In this document: one piece after another, positions 1 through 9,048 of the stretch
Numbering within the stretch: the stretch's first letter is position 1
Layout of the letters: every line of letters starts with the position of its first letter
Source: Bosea sp. 29B
GTDB lineage: Bacteria > Pseudomonadota > Alphaproteobacteria > Rhizobiales > Beijerinckiaceae
DNA: 64,000 bases
Assembly (NCBI RefSeq): GCF_902506165.1
Contig: NZ_LR733817.1
Span: 4,360,111-4,424,110, forward strand
Reading direction: 5' to 3'
Position numbers and translations under genes: made by a program
Notes under the pieces: model-generated
The model's input: only the letters and a program-made list of their open reading frames with translations
The model's database searches: none
What the model was told of the DNA's origin: nothing

Positions 1-1371
1 GTCCACATGACCTGGCCGATGGTGCCGGGCCGCTACAAGGACTACATCTCGACCCCGAAGCAGAACGACTACCGCTCGCTGCACACCACCGTCGTCGGCC
101 CTGGCCGCCAGCGCGTCGAGTTGCAGATCCGTACCGACGGGATGGACCGCGTCGCGGAGTTCGGCATCGCCGCCCATGCCCGCTACAAGGACGGACGAAC
201 GGCTGGTGTCGTCGCTGCCGCCGACGAGAGCCGCGCCTATCAATGGCTGCGCCGCACCGTCGACCTTCTGGCTGAGGGCGACAATCCCGAGGAGTTCCTC
301 GAGCACACCAAGCTCGAGCTCTTCCACGACCAGGTCTTCTGCTTCACGCCCAAGGGGCGCCTGATCGCGCTGCCGCGTGGCGCGACGCCGATCGATTTCG
401 CTTATGCTGTTCACACCGATGTCGGCAACACCGCCGTCGGCGCCAAGATCAACGGCCGGATCGCGCCACTTCTCACCGAGTTGCAGAACGGCGACGAGGT
501 CGAGATCACCCGCGCCGAGGGCCAGGCGCCTCCGGCGGCCTGGGAATCGCTGGTGGTCACCGGCAAGGCCAGGGCCGCCATCCGCCGCGCCACGCGCGTC
601 GCGGTGCGCCGGCAATATGCCGGGCTCGGCCGCCAGATCCTGGAACGCGCCTTCATGCGGGCCGAGCGGCCCTTCACCGACGAGAAGCTGAAGGCTGCAC
701 TGAAGCGGCTTGCGCGCACCGCGGTCGACGATGTGCTCGCCGCCGTCGGGCGCGGCGAGATGTTCTCCGGCGACGTGGTACGGGCGGTCTATCCCGATCT
801 GGAGCCGGAGAAGCGCGCGACAGGTGAAGCCAAGGCGGCGCCGCCCGGCAAGGGCTGGTTCGAACTGCGCCAGGGCGAGAACCTCAAGTTCAAGCTGCCG
901 AACGAGACGCCGGGCACCGACGCGATCCCGATCCGCGGCCTCGGCGGCGACCTGCCGGTCCGGTTTGCGCCGGGGGGCGGCGCCGTGCCGGGCGATCGCA
1001 TCGTCGGCATTCTGACGCCGGGCGAGGCGGTGACGATCTATCCGATCCAGTCGCCCTCGCTCGCCGCCTTCGACAACGAGCCCGAGCGCTGGCTCGATGT
1101 GCGCTGGGACCTCGACGACAAGCGCCCGCAGCGCTTCCCGGCGCGCATCCAGCTCAACTCGATCAACGAGCCCGGCTCGCTTGCCCAGATCACCACCACT
1201 ATCGCCGAGCATGACGGCAATATCGACGCGGTCTCGATGATCCGCCCGACGCCGGACTTCACCGACGTCACCATCGACCTGACGGTCTGGGACCTGAAAC
1301 ACCTCAGCGCGATCATCAGCGAACTGCGCGAGAAGCGGGTGATCAGCCGGGTCGAGAGGGTGGTGGCGTAA
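1..1371 (+). CDS. rsh: RelA/SpoT-family (p)ppGpp synthetase/hydrolase, 3' part
   Basis: The reading frame is open to the left edge, so the N-terminal HD hydrolase domain and the start lie outside the window. Visible parts in order: the end of the synthetase domain (NDYRSLHTT and VELQIRT, then the AEFGIAAHARYK signature), a TGS domain (about residues 110-170 of the fragment, VFCFTPKGRLIALPRGATP) and a C-terminal ACT domain (about 382-450). The region before ACT that carries a Cys pair in enterobacterial SpoT reads APGGGAVPGDRIVG, so those cysteines are absent. Alphaproteobacteria usually have one bifunctional Rsh that makes and destroys the alarmone (p)ppGpp in the cytoplasm. Family assignment is certain; whether both activities are intact cannot be judged from this part. 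Confidence 0.95.
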   Translation, partial: VHMTWPMVPGRYKDYISTPKQNDYRSLHTTVVGPGRQRVELQIRTDGMDRVAEFGIAAHARYKDGRTAGVVAAADESRAYQWLRRTVDLLAEGDNPEEFLEHTKLELFHDQVFCFTPKGRLIALPRGATPIDFAYAVHTDVGNTAVGAKINGRIAPLLTELQNGDEVEITRAEGQAPPAAWESLVVTGKARAAIRRATRVAVRRQYAGLGRQILERAFMRAERPFTDEKLKAALKRLARTAVDDVLAAVGRGEMFSGDVVRAVYPDLEPEKRATGEAKAAPPGKGWFELRQGENLKFKLPNETPGTDAIPIRGLGGDLPVRFAPGGGAVPGDRIVGILTPGEAVTIYPIQSPSLAAFDNEPERWLDVRWDLDDKRPQRFPARIQLNSINEPGSLAQITTTIAEHDGNIDAVSMIRPTPDFTDVTIDLTVWDLKHLSAIISELREKRVISRVERVVA

Positions 1372-1377
1372 GCACTC

Positions 1378-1472
1378 CCGTCATGGTCGGGCTTGTCCCG
1401 ACCATCCACGCCTTCCCTCGGGCAGCGCGGTGTTCAAGACGTGGATGCTCGCCACAAGGGCGAGCATGACGG
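1378..1472. repeat. Dispersed palindromic repeat, family A, copy 1
   Basis: The element starts CCGTCATG and ends CATGACGG, an inverted pair. Inside are two hairpins: GGTCGGG-cttgt-CCCGACC and GCTCGCC-acaa-GGGCGAGC. A near-identical copy lies at 14975-15069. It begins 6 nt after the rsh stop codon and ends 18 nt before the stop of the convergent LysR gene, so it may also act as a two-way transcript end. Confidence 0.8.
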
Positions 1473-1489
1473 TTTGGGACACGACCAAC

Positions 1490-2332
1490 TCACCCCGCCC
1501 TGAACGCCGCTGCGAGCTCCCTGACGAAGGCGTTGGCACGCGGCGTCGCGACATTGCTGCGCAGCACGACCTCGAAGGTGTCGAGTGCCGGCAGTCCCCA
1601 GTCCGGACCAAGGTCGACTGCCCCGCGCGGTGCGATCCGGGCGGCCAGTGGCGAGACGCCGAGCCCGCCTTCGACAGCCGCCAGAACCGCCGCCATGCCG
1701 CCGCCGATGAAGGCTTCGCGCCAGGGCAGGCCGACGCTGTCGAGCGCCTCCATGGCGTGGCGGCGCAGGCGGCATTCCGGCATCAGGCTGACCAGCGGTA
1801 CTGGGCCATCAGGCTTCGTCAGTGACGGCGCGCCGAACCAGCCGAAGGCGTCACGGCGCAGCACCTCGCCGTTGCGTCCGGAGCCCAGCCGGCGGATCAC
1901 CGCGACATCGAGCTCGCCACGCTCGAACGCCGTGTCGAGCGCGGCGGATGGCTCGATGCGCAGGCCGATGACTAGCGAGGGGTCGTGTTTGGCGAGCCGC
2001 GCCAGCAGGGCAGGGGCGTCGGCTCCGACAGCTTGCTCGCTGATGCCGATGCTGATGCGCTCCTGTATCTGTCGGAACGAGGTCAGCGCCCGCTCATGCG
2101 CCGCCATCAAGTCGCGCGCCGCCGGCAGGAAGCGTTCGCCCTCGGCGGTCAGCCGGACGAGGCGCGGATGTCGCTGCAGCAGCAATTGGCCGAGCGCCTC
2201 CTCCAGCTTCTTGATGCGTGTCGAGACCAGCGATTGCGCAGTGCCGAGCGCCTCGGCGGCGCGGGTGAAGCTGCTGAACTCCGCAGCGCGCAGGAAGGCG
2301 GCAACGCCGTCGAGATCGAGTGTGTTGCTCAT
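1490..2332 (-). CDS. LysR-family transcriptional regulator
   Basis: 280 residues. The N-terminal winged helix-turn-helix is clear (AAFLRAAEFSSFTRAAEALG, then SLVSTRIKKLEEALGQLLLQR), followed by a periplasmic-binding-like effector domain. I chose the ATG at 2332 because the family alignment begins there; the frame stays open upstream but would run into the next gene. It is transcribed away from the tautomerase gene at 2450, and the shared AT-rich spacer holds inverted repeats, so it probably controls that gene and itself. The effector is unknown. At 280 residues it is slightly short for the family. Confidence 0.9.
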   Translation of the reverse strand: MSNTLDLDGVAAFLRAAEFSSFTRAAEALGTAQSLVSTRIKKLEEALGQLLLQRHPRLVRLTAEGERFLPAARDLMAAHERALTSFRQIQERISIGISEQAVGADAPALLARLAKHDPSLVIGLRIEPSAALDTAFERGELDVAVIRRLGSGRNGEVLRRDAFGWFGAPSLTKPDGPVPLVSLMPECRLRRHAMEALDSVGLPWREAFIGGGMAAVLAAVEGGLGVSPLAARIAPRGAVDLGPDWGLPALDTFEVVLRSNVATPRANAFVRELAAAFRAG

Positions 2333-2355
2333 GATAAATCTGAATTCGAGATTAT

Positions 2356-2388
2356 TGATATCATCAAAAATACGATTTTCAGATCGTA
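2356..2388. promoter_or_regulatory. Candidate LysR operator in divergent spacer
   Basis: The 117-nt spacer between the LysR and tautomerase genes is strikingly AT-rich for this genome. It contains the perfect palindrome TGATATCA (2356-2363) and the inverted repeat TACGAT-N6-ATCGTA (2371-2388). Both are of the size LysR regulators bind. Assignment is by position and symmetry only. Confidence 0.5.
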
Positions 2389-2449
2389 ATTTCAAGCCTA
2401 GTTTCAAGGCGTCGGCGGCAAGGACCGCCCCCGCAATATGGAGCCTGTC

Positions 2450-2833
2450 ATGCCCCTGATCCGGATTTCGATGCGCCGTGGGCGCCCGGCCTCGCACCCC
2501 GCCGCCATCGTCGACGGCGTCTATCGCGCCCTTCGCACGACCTTCGAGGTGCCGGAGAACGATCTTTTCGCCGTGGTGCACCAGCACGAGCCCGAGGAGT
2601 TCATCTTCGACAACAACTATTTCGGCTTCAATCGCAGCGACGCGCTGGTCATCATCCAGCTTACCGTCGCCAACACCCGTGGCGTCACCCAGAAGAAGGC
2701 GCTCTATGCCGCCATCGCCGAGAACCTGCAGAAGGAGCCGGGCCTGAAGCCCGACGACATCTTCATCAACCTCGTCGAGGTCAAGCGCGAGGACTGGTCG
2801 TTCGGCGGCGGCATCGCACAGTACGTGGCGTAG
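2450..2833 (+). CDS. Tautomerase-family protein (4-oxalocrotonate tautomerase superfamily)
   Basis: 127 residues. The start at 2450 gives Met-Pro as the first residues, which places the catalytic N-terminal proline expected of this superfamily; a GGAG box lies 6 nt upstream. An ATG 12 nt earlier exists but would bury the proline. The body (DLFAVVHQHEPEEFIFDNNY, then a Q-rich helix and FINLVEVKREDWSFGGG) matches the longer tautomerase_2 type rather than the 62-residue 4-OT. Members isomerise keto-enol substrates in aromatic or 2-oxo-acid catabolism; the substrate here is unknown. Divergent to a LysR gene that likely regulates it. Confidence 0.88.
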   Translation: MPLIRISMRRGRPASHPAAIVDGVYRALRTTFEVPENDLFAVVHQHEPEEFIFDNNYFGFNRSDALVIIQLTVANTRGVTQKKALYAAIAENLQKEPGLKPDDIFINLVEVKREDWSFGGGIAQYVA

Positions 2834-2841
2834 TCAAAGGG

Positions 2842-2949
2842 CGTCATGGTCGGGCTTGACCCGATCATCTCAGGCCGGAGGAGGCTCCTGTCAGCGCCTT
2901 CTCGTCATGAGATTCTCGGGTCTGCGCTTCGCTTCGCCCGAGAATGACG
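2842..2949. repeat. Dispersed palindromic repeat, family B, copy 1
   Basis: Begins CGTCATGGTCGGGCTTGACC and ends in a hairpin built from ATTCTCGGGTCTGCG and CGCCCGAGAATGACG. The second copy is at 13116-13207. The first 20 bases resemble family A, so the two families share one arm. It fills most of the space between the tautomerase gene and recO. Confidence 0.75.
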
Positions 2950-2991
2950 CGCGATTGACGGCGTTCGGCGCCGCGCTCTAACTCTCCCCGC

Positions 2992-3720
2992 ATGGAGTGG
3001 AGCGACGAGGGCACGATCATCGGCGTCAGGCGTCACGGCGAGAGCGCCGTGATCCTGGAGGTGATGACGCGTGACCATGGCCGCCATCTCGGCCTCGTCC
3101 GCGGTGGCCGCTCCAGCAAGCAGCAGCCGGTGCTGCAGCCCGGCAATCTCGTCTCGCTGACCTGGCGGGCGCGGCTCGACGAGCATCTCGGCGAATACAA
3201 GGTCGAGCTCTTGACCTCGCACGCCGCTCGGCTGATGGCGCAGCCGGTCGCGCTCTACGGGCTCGCCAATGTCGCCGGCCTGCTGCGCCTGCTGCCGGAG
3301 CGCGATCCGCATCCCGGTCTCTATGAGGGCCTCTCGGTGCTGCTCGCCCATCTCGACGAGATCGCGATCGCGCCGGCGCTGATGGTGCGCTTCGAGCTCG
3401 CCATGCTCTCCGAGCTCGGCTACGGGCTCGCGCTCGAACGCTGCGCCGTCACCGGCCTGCGTGAGGATTTGAGCCATGTCTCGCCGAAATCCGGCAAGGC
3501 GGTCAGCCGCAAGGCGGCCGAGCCCTATCTCGACCGGCTTCTCAGCCTGCCGGCCTTCCTCAGCGAGGGACAGGGCGCGCGCCGGCCGGCACCAGCCGAG
3601 ATCGCCGCGGGCTTTGCCCTGACCGGTTTTTTCCTGCGCCGGGACCTCTACGAGCCGCGTGGCTTGCAGGAGCCGCCGGAGCGGGTGCGCCTGCTGGAGC
3701 TGGCAGCGAGAATCCACTGA
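2992..3720 (+). CDS. recO: DNA repair protein RecO
   Basis: 242 residues, the usual RecO length. The N-terminal OB-fold starts at once (MEWSDEGTIIGVRRHGESA), with the conserved GLVRGGRSSK stretch near residue 40, followed by the helical zinc-finger-like domain. RecO acts in the RecFOR route, loading RecA onto SSB-coated single-stranded gaps. In alphaproteobacteria recO commonly lies close to rsh, rnc and era and just before parC, as seen here with parC 157 nt downstream. The ATG at 2992 is the only start consistent with the family N-terminus. Confidence 0.95.
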   Translation: MEWSDEGTIIGVRRHGESAVILEVMTRDHGRHLGLVRGGRSSKQQPVLQPGNLVSLTWRARLDEHLGEYKVELLTSHAARLMAQPVALYGLANVAGLLRLLPERDPHPGLYEGLSVLLAHLDEIAIAPALMVRFELAMLSELGYGLALERCAVTGLREDLSHVSPKSGKAVSRKAAEPYLDRLLSLPAFLSEGQGARRPAPAEIAAGFALTGFFLRRDLYEPRGLQEPPERVRLLELAARIH

Positions 3721-3877
3721 TTTCCGCTGGTTTTCAGGCATCGGCGCTTTGCGTCGCTTGCATCGCGGCTGCATCGTTGCATCAAGTGATTCGGGCCCTT
3801 ATTCCCTCGTGTTTGCGAGGTATGGACCGGTGTCGGCCCCTCTGCTGGGCTGCGTGTCGAACTAGGTTGGTAGAAGC

Positions 3878-6124
3878 ATGGGCAAACCCGTCGAGCCGCC
3901 TCCGGAGGAGGAAGCCGAACGCGTCGATCTGAAGAGCGCGCTTGAGGAGCGCTATCTCGCCTATGCGCTCTCGACGATCATGCATCGCGCCCTGCCGGAT
4001 GCGCGCGACGGCCTGAAGCCGGTCCATCGCCGCATTCTCTATGCGATGCGCCTGCTGCGGTTGAACCCCGACGTCGTCCACCGGAAATGCGCGAAGATCG
4101 TCGGCGACGTCATCGGTGGCTTTCACCCGCATGGCGATCAATCGGTCTACGATGCCCTGGTTCGCCTCGCCCAGGATTTCGCCCAGCGCTATCCGCTGAT
4201 CGACGGGCAAGGCAATTTCGGCAATATCGATGGCGATAACGCCGCCGCCTACCGCTACACCGAAGCACGCATGACCGAGGTCGCGCGCCTCCTGCTCGAC
4301 GGGATTGAGGAGGACGCGGTCGATTTCCGTCCGACCTACAATGCCGAGGACGAGGAGCCGATGGTGCTCCCGGCCGCCTTCCCGAACCTGCTCGCCAACG
4401 GCTCGCAGGGCATCGCGGTCGGCATGGCGACTTCGATCCCGCCGCACAACGCCGCCGAACTCTGCGACGCGGCGCTCTATCTGATCCAGCATCCGGACAC
4501 GACGTCCGAGCAGTTGATGACTTTCGTGCCGGGGCCTGATTTTCCGACCGGCGGCATCATCGTCGAGACGCGCTCGTCGATGGTCGAGACCTACCGCACC
4601 GGCCGTGGCGGCTTCCGCACGCGGGCGCGCTGGCATGTCGAGGACCAGGGTAGAGGCACCTGGTTCGTCGTCGTCACCGAAATCCCCTACGGGGTCCAGA
4701 AGGGCCGGCTGATCGAGAAGATCGCCGAATTGCTCAACGACCGGAAACTGCCGCTGGTCGCGGACCTGCGCGACGAGTCGGCCGAGGATATCCGCGTCGT
4801 CATCGAGCCGCGCGCCCGCAATGTCGACGCCAACCTGATGATGGAATCGCTGTTCAGGCTCTCCGAGCTGGAATCGCGCATTCCGATGAACATGAACGTG
4901 CTGACCGGCGGCGTGGTGCCGCGCGTGCTCAGCCTGGCTGAAGCGCTGCGGGCCTGGCTCGACCATCGCCGGGAGGTCTTGCAGCGGCGCTCGCGCTTCC
5001 GCCTCGGCCAGATCGAGAAGCGCCTCGAAATCCTCGCCGGCCTTCTGATCGTCTATCTCGACCTCGACCGGGTGATCAAAATCATCCGCGAGGAGGACGA
5101 GCCCAAGATCGAGCTGATGAAGGTCTTCGCGCTCAACGAGGTCCAGGCGAATGCCATCCTCGACACCCGCCTGCGCGCCTTGCGCAAGCTGGAGGAGATG
5201 CAGCTCAAGACCGAGTTCGACGAGCTGACCCAGGAGAAGGGCCAGATCGAGGGTCTGCTCGCCTCCGAAGCCCAGCAGTGGAAGACCATCTCCTGGGACA
5301 TCCGCGAGGTAAAGAAGCTGTTCGGCCCGGAGACGGCGATCGGCAAGCGCCGCACCACCTTCGCCGACATGCCAGATACGACCGATATCGACCTGACGCA
5401 GGCCATGGTCGAGCGCGAGCCGGTGACGGTGGTGATCTCGAAGAAGGGCTGGATCCGGGCGCTGAAGGGCCATGTCCAGGACCTCTCGACCCTGTCCTTC
5501 AAGGGGGACGACGGTCTGCGCACCGCCTTCTTCAGCGAGACGACGTCCAAGATCCTGGTGATGGCGACCAACGGCAAGGTCTTCACGCTGGAGGCCTCGA
5601 AGCTGCCCGGTGGGCGCGGCTTCGGCGATCCGATCCGGCTGATGATCGAGCTGGAGGAGAGCGCCGAGATCGTGGCCGCCTTCCCTTACAGGGCGGGCCT
5701 GAAGCTTCTGGTCGCCAGCACGGAAGGGCGCGGCTTCGTCGTGCCGACCGACGATGTCGTCGCCAACACCCGCAAGGGCAAGCAGGTGCTGAACATCGAG
5801 GCACCGGTCGAGGCGATGCTCGTCGTGCCGGCCGAGGGCGACCATGTCGCGATCATCGGCCAGAATCGCAAGCTGCTCTGCTTCCCGCTCTCCGAGGTTG
5901 CGGAGATGGGCCGCGGCAAGGGCGTCAAGCTGCAGCGCTACAAGGATGGCGGCCTGTCGGACGCCAAGGTCTTCAAGCTGGAGGACGGGCTGACCTGGCT
6001 CGATTCCTCGAGCCGGACCTGGACGGTGGCGCAGGCTGAATTGCTCGAATGGCTCGGTCACCGCGCCGAGGCAGGCCGCCTGCCGCCCAAGGGCTTCCCG
6101 AAGAACAACAAGTTCGGGGGATAA
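3878..6124 (+). CDS. parC: DNA topoisomerase IV subunit A
   Basis: 748 residues, full length for ParC. The breakage-reunion domain holds the active-site tyrosine in [12 protein letters not shown] (Tyr127), and the quinolone-determining region reads [17 protein letters not shown], with Gln88 and Asp92 where E. coli ParC has Ser80 and Glu84. The C-terminal half carries beta-pinwheel repeats such as [12 protein letters not shown] and [15 protein letters not shown]. With ParE it decatenates daughter chromosomes using ATP. ParC rather than GyrA is favoured by the early catalytic tyrosine and the short C-terminal domain without a GyrA box. A GGTAG stretch lies just upstream of the ATG. Confidence 0.97.
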   Translation: MGKPVEPPPEEEAERVDLKSALEERYLAYALSTIMHRALPDARDGLKPVHRRILYAMRLLRLNPDVVHRKCAKIVGDVIGGFHPHGDQSVYDALVRLAQDFAQRYPLIDGQGNFGNIDGDNAAAYRYTEARMTEVARLLLDGIEEDAVDFRPTYNAEDEEPMVLPAAFPNLLANGSQGIAVGMATSIPPHNAAELCDAALYLIQHPDTTSEQLMTFVPGPDFPTGGIIVETRSSMVETYRTGRGGFRTRARWHVEDQGRGTWFVVVTEIPYGVQKGRLIEKIAELLNDRKLPLVADLRDESAEDIRVVIEPRARNVDANLMMESLFRLSELESRIPMNMNVLTGGVVPRVLSLAEALRAWLDHRREVLQRRSRFRLGQIEKRLEILAGLLIVYLDLDRVIKIIREEDEPKIELMKVFALNEVQANAILDTRLRALRKLEEMQLKTEFDELTQEKGQIEGLLASEAQQWKTISWDIREVKKLFGPETAIGKRRTTFADMPDTTDIDLTQAMVEREPVTVVISKKGWIRALKGHVQDLSTLSFKGDDGLRTAFFSETTSKILVMATNGKVFTLEASKLPGGRGFGDPIRLMIELEESAEIVAAFPYRAGLKLLVASTEGRGFVVPTDDVVANTRKGKQVLNIEAPVEAMLVVPAEGDHVAIIGQNRKLLCFPLSEVAEMGRGKGVKLQRYKDGGLSDAKVFKLEDGLTWLDSSSRTWTVAQAELLEWLGHRAEAGRLPPKGFPKNNKFGG

Positions 6125-6151
6125 GCGGGACAGCAGGTGCCCGGCACGCCG

Positions 6152-6262
6152 TTATCTGACGGTGCGCTGCGGCGCTGGCCAGCCGACGGAACGGCCGAGA
6201 TCGGTGGTGTGGCAGGCAGACAGGGCGAACGCCAGCAGTGCGGCGGTGATTAGGCGCGACAT
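6152..6262 (-). CDS. Small lipoprotein, 36 residues
   Basis: A short gene with a good ribosome site (GGAG, 6 nt before the ATG). The product starts MSRLITAALLAFALSAC, a signal peptide with a lipobox (LSAC), followed by a 20-residue tail ending QRTVR. After cleavage and lipidation only about 22 residues would remain, anchored to a membrane. It lies 47 nt downstream of the DoxX gene on the same strand and is probably co-transcribed with it. No family recognised; it has the size of an entericidin but not its sequence. Confidence 0.65.
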   Translation of the reverse strand: MSRLITAALLAFALSACHTTDLGRSVGWPAPQRTVR

Positions 6263-6309
6263 GAATTGCTCCGAATGGATCGTGCGGGGATAGTGCGAGC
6301 CAGGCCGGC

Positions 6310-6717
6310 TCAGTCTTGCCCGAGAAGCGCTGACTTGGCCGCTGCCTCGATTCCGCTCCGATGAGCGCTGGCGACCAGTAGGCAGAGCGCAAGCAGGATC
6401 ACGGCCGGCAACGACGAGCCGGGCAGGATCGTGAGGTGCGCCAGGGTGGCGCCGACCATGGTGCCCGCGAGCAGCAGGGCGGCGAAACCGGCAAGTGCGG
6501 GCAGGAGCAGCGCAGCAGCGCCGGCCAGTTCAATCATCCCGGTCAGATAGCGGAACCATTGCCCGACGCCGATCGTGTCGAAGACCTCGACCATCGGCTG
6601 TATGCTGGCGAGTTTGGCGCCGCCGGCGGCTGCGAAGGCGGCGGCGAGCAGCGCCTTGACGGCCCATAGGCCGAACCGGCGCCAACGCGGCGCCTCCGAA
6701 ACGTTCGTAAATAACAT
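6310..6717 (-). CDS. DoxX-family inner-membrane protein
   Basis: 135 residues with four hydrophobic helices (about 18-36, 52-72, 76-96 and 98-117) and the DoxX pattern of a glycine-rich first helix ending GGAKLASI. A GGAGA box sits 6 nt before the ATG. DoxX-like proteins are quinone-linked or stress-related membrane proteins of poorly defined function. Its divergent neighbour is an HxlR regulator, a frequent arrangement in which the regulator senses reactive electrophiles or quinones and represses the DoxX gene. Function here is inferred from that context only. Confidence 0.8.
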   Translation of the reverse strand: MLFTNVSEAPRWRRFGLWAVKALLAAAFAAAGGAKLASIQPMVEVFDTIGVGQWFRYLTGMIELAGAAALLLPALAGFAALLLAGTMVGATLAHLTILPGSSLPAVILLALCLLVASAHRSGIEAAAKSALLGQD

Positions 6718-6828
6718 GGATGTCTCCGAGGAATGCCCGAGGGCTGCGGCGGGCGGTCCGTCGCTTTCGTCGTGAGTAAATCGAGGGTAAGATCAAAAAC
6801 TCAAGTAGGATGAAATTTGTGATATAGT

Positions 6829-7227
6829 ATGGAAAACAAGACTGTTGAGTTGCCGCACCTAAGTGAGCGCGCCGAAAGCCTCGCGGATTCAGATGCTTGT
6901 CCGAGTTCCGCTGCGGTCGAGCAATTTCATGCCGCCATGCGTATGTTGACCGGCAAGTGGAAGGGCGAGATCCTGTGGCGGCTCGGGCAGAGCACGCTGC
7001 GCTTCGGCGAGCTGCGCCGTTCGATCCCCGGCATCACCCAGCATATGCTGACGACCCAGCTGCGCGATCTGGAGGCGCATGGTCTCGTCAAGCGCACGAT
7101 CTACGCGGAGGTGCCTCCGCGCGTCGAATATGAGCTGACGCCGTCAGCGCGCGATCTTGGCACGGTCTTTCGCGAGATCTGGGCCTGGTCCGATAGGCAC
7201 GCAACTTCGCTCAATCTGACAGCTTGA
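6829..7227 (+). CDS. HxlR-family transcriptional regulator
   Basis: 132 residues. The HxlR winged helix is plain: MLTGKWKGEILWRL, LRFGELRRSIPGITQHMLTT, LRDLEAHGLVKRTIYAEVPP, RVEYELTPSARDLGTVF. The N-terminal tail contains one cysteine (DACPSSAAVEQF) at the place where several HxlR proteins carry their redox-sensing Cys. Divergent from the DoxX gene across a 111-nt AT-rich spacer, so probably its regulator. The ATG at 6829 has no strong ribosome site; later in-frame ATG codons exist but would cut into the domain. Confidence 0.9.
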   Translation: MENKTVELPHLSERAESLADSDACPSSAAVEQFHAAMRMLTGKWKGEILWRLGQSTLRFGELRRSIPGITQHMLTTQLRDLEAHGLVKRTIYAEVPPRVEYELTPSARDLGTVFREIWAWSDRHATSLNLTA

Positions 7228-7335
7228 AAGCACGGGTCGCGACGCGATCCAGCGTCTGATCAAAGACTTATGCAAATCTGCTGACTCAGCTCGCCAGCGG
7301 CTTGAATCAAGCTCTCAGCGCCTTGAATCGCGGCC

Positions 7336-7941
7336 TCAACGCATCGCCGGCCCGACGACGCCGACTTCGAGTCCGAGCGTTATCTTGTCGGTGACCGCCC
7401 ATTCGACGCCCGCGCGCGCCTCCGGCCTGACGGCGATGTCGGAGCGCGAGAACGGCGCCGAGAACGAGGTCGCGCCATAGCGGAAGGTCTCGTTGGCCGC
7501 CGCCAGGCCGACCGTGGTGTAGAGCAGCACGTCGGGCGTCGCGAACACGCCGGCCTTGACCTGGAAGGCGCCGGCGATGTCGCGGGTATAGGTCGCGCGG
7601 TTGAAACCGGGATTGGCATAGCCGCCGAAGGCGGGGGAGAATTCGAGCGCTCCGGAGATGCCGTAGACGAAATCGCCGTCGCGCCACATCTTGCCGGCCT
7701 CCAGCCCGATCACCGGGCCGGCTGACGTCCCGTAGTGCTTCGAGCTGGTGACCTGGAAGCCGCTGGAGATGCGGGCATAGGAGCCTTCCCATTTGACGCC
7801 GCCGGGCGACAGGGTCGGCTGCGACCAGGCGAAGGAGGGCAGGACGCCGAATCCGGAGAGCGGCAGGAAGGCCTGCGCCTGCGCCGGGGCGCCGGCCGCG
7901 AGCAGCGCAGCCAGGGCTGCGCCGGCTGAAAGAAGCTTCAT
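7336..7941 (-). CDS. Outer-membrane beta-barrel-like protein, OmpW/Omp25-type
   Basis: 201 residues from the chosen start; a start 33 nt earlier (7974) would add 11 residues. I prefer MKLLSAGAALAALLAAGAPAQAQA because it forms a standard Sec signal peptide with an AQA cleavage site. The mature part is rich in alternating aromatic and polar strands (WEGSYARISSGFQV, VIGLEAGKMWRDGDFVYGIS, EARAGVEWAVTDKITLGLEV), as in the small eight-stranded porin-like proteins common on rhizobial surfaces. Immunogenic Omp25/Omp31 proteins have the same layout. Exact family uncertain. Confidence 0.7.
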   Translation of the reverse strand: MKLLSAGAALAALLAAGAPAQAQAFLPLSGFGVLPSFAWSQPTLSPGGVKWEGSYARISSGFQVTSSKHYGTSAGPVIGLEAGKMWRDGDFVYGISGALEFSPAFGGYANPGFNRATYTRDIAGAFQVKAGVFATPDVLLYTTVGLAAANETFRYGATSFSAPFSRSDIAVRPEARAGVEWAVTDKITLGLEVGVVGPAMR

Positions 7942-8028
7942 GCGTGCGGTGCCAAAGGCCGGGATCATGCTCATGGCATAGCAGGTGAGGGTGGGATTGT
8001 CGCGCTTTTGTGGCGCGACACCCGGTCG

Positions 8029-9048
8029 TCAGCTCAGCTTGGTCTTGAGGCGCAGGAACCGCATCGTCCGTTCGGCGGTGGCCATATCGAGCTGCTCATA
8101 ACCCTTGAGATCGTCCTCGATGTCCTTGGCCTTGAAATAGAGGCGTCGTGCGCGCAGTTCCAGGATGGCGTGAAAGGTGTGCTTGTCGAGTTCCAGTATG
8201 CGCGCCAGCACGGCGATGCCGCTGACGTCGCGCTGCATCAGCACACGCAGGGCCTGCTCGTTCGAGATCCCGGCGCTGGTCGCGATCACCTGGGCGAGGT
8301 GGAAGGCGCGGTCCTCTTCCGCCAGCATGTCGACGACTTCGCCGAGGCTGCGCGTGCCGGCCTGGAGATCGGCGATCAGCAGCCGGACCTCTCGGCGCTG
8401 CTGCCGCGCCTGGCGCGCCATCGTTGCGGTCTGGTGCGAGCCGGTCTCCGCAGAGGGATCCGACATCTGCTCGACGATGCGCAGCACGCGTTCGGCGCGC
8501 TGTGGTGACAGGTCGGAGCGGCGCGCCAGCGCCTCGCTCACCGCTGTGTCGTCGCCGCCGCGCTGCAGCAGCCGATCGAAGCCGCGATCCGAGAACTGCG
8601 CGCCTTCATTGCCCGAGACGGTGCGCAGCACGGCGCTGTCGCCGCGCTCGACCAGGATGTCGGTGACCCCTTCCGACAGGCGGGCACGTTCGGCGATCGC
8701 CACGAGATGCGCCTGTGTCTGGCTGATGGCGATGGCCGCGAGATCGGTGTCGGTCAGGACCGGGGAGAGCTTGAGCACGAGCCGCGCGACGCCGGCATCG
8801 GCATCGTTCGCCAGCGAGACCGCAACGCGATGCGGCAGCGTTTCGGTGGCGGCGACGTTGTCGGCGTATTGGCGCCGGCCTTCCGTATCGAGATGAGGCA
8901 GCGAACGCAGCGCGATCTCGCCGTAATGATCCTGTGACTCCTCGCTCGGCTCGGCGTCCAGCAGGAACAGATCCGTCACGGCGTTGAGAAGCTTGCGCCG
9001 CGCCTCCGATGACATGTCTGCCGGCAGGCGGGTGAGAGTCTGCAGCAT
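8029..9048 (-). CDS. DUF2336 domain-containing protein
   Basis: 339 residues, nearly all helical, with the DUF2336 pattern of HEAT-like repeats (LVERGDSAVLRTVSGNEGAQFSDRGF and ALARRSDLSPQRAERVLR). DUF2336 proteins are widespread in alphaproteobacteria and of unknown function. I start at the ATG at 9048 because GGAAG lies 5 nt upstream; the frame is open 16 codons further. The C-terminal part (GISNEQALRVLMQRDVSG to the end) has a second group of helices. Monocistronic as far as visible. Confidence 0.85.
   Translation of the reverse strand: MLQTLTRLPADMSSEARRKLLNAVTDLFLLDAEPSEESQDHYGEIALRSLPHLDTEGRRQYADNVAATETLPHRVAVSLANDADAGVARLVLKLSPVLTDTDLAAIAISQTQAHLVAIAERARLSEGVTDILVERGDSAVLRTVSGNEGAQFSDRGFDRLLQRGGDDTAVSEALARRSDLSPQRAERVLRIVEQMSDPSAETGSHQTATMARQARQQRREVRLLIADLQAGTRSLGEVVDMLAEEDRAFHLAQVIATSAGISNEQALRVLMQRDVSGIAVLARILELDKHTFHAILELRARRLYFKAKDIEDDLKGYEQLDMATAERTMRFLRLKTKLS

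Noticed and set aside
3782..6061. 759-codon open frame antisense to parC
   Set aside because: The plus strand encodes a complete ParC. In high-GC genomes the antisense frame of a long gene is often open; the translation is rich in Arg, Asp and Leu without any family motif.
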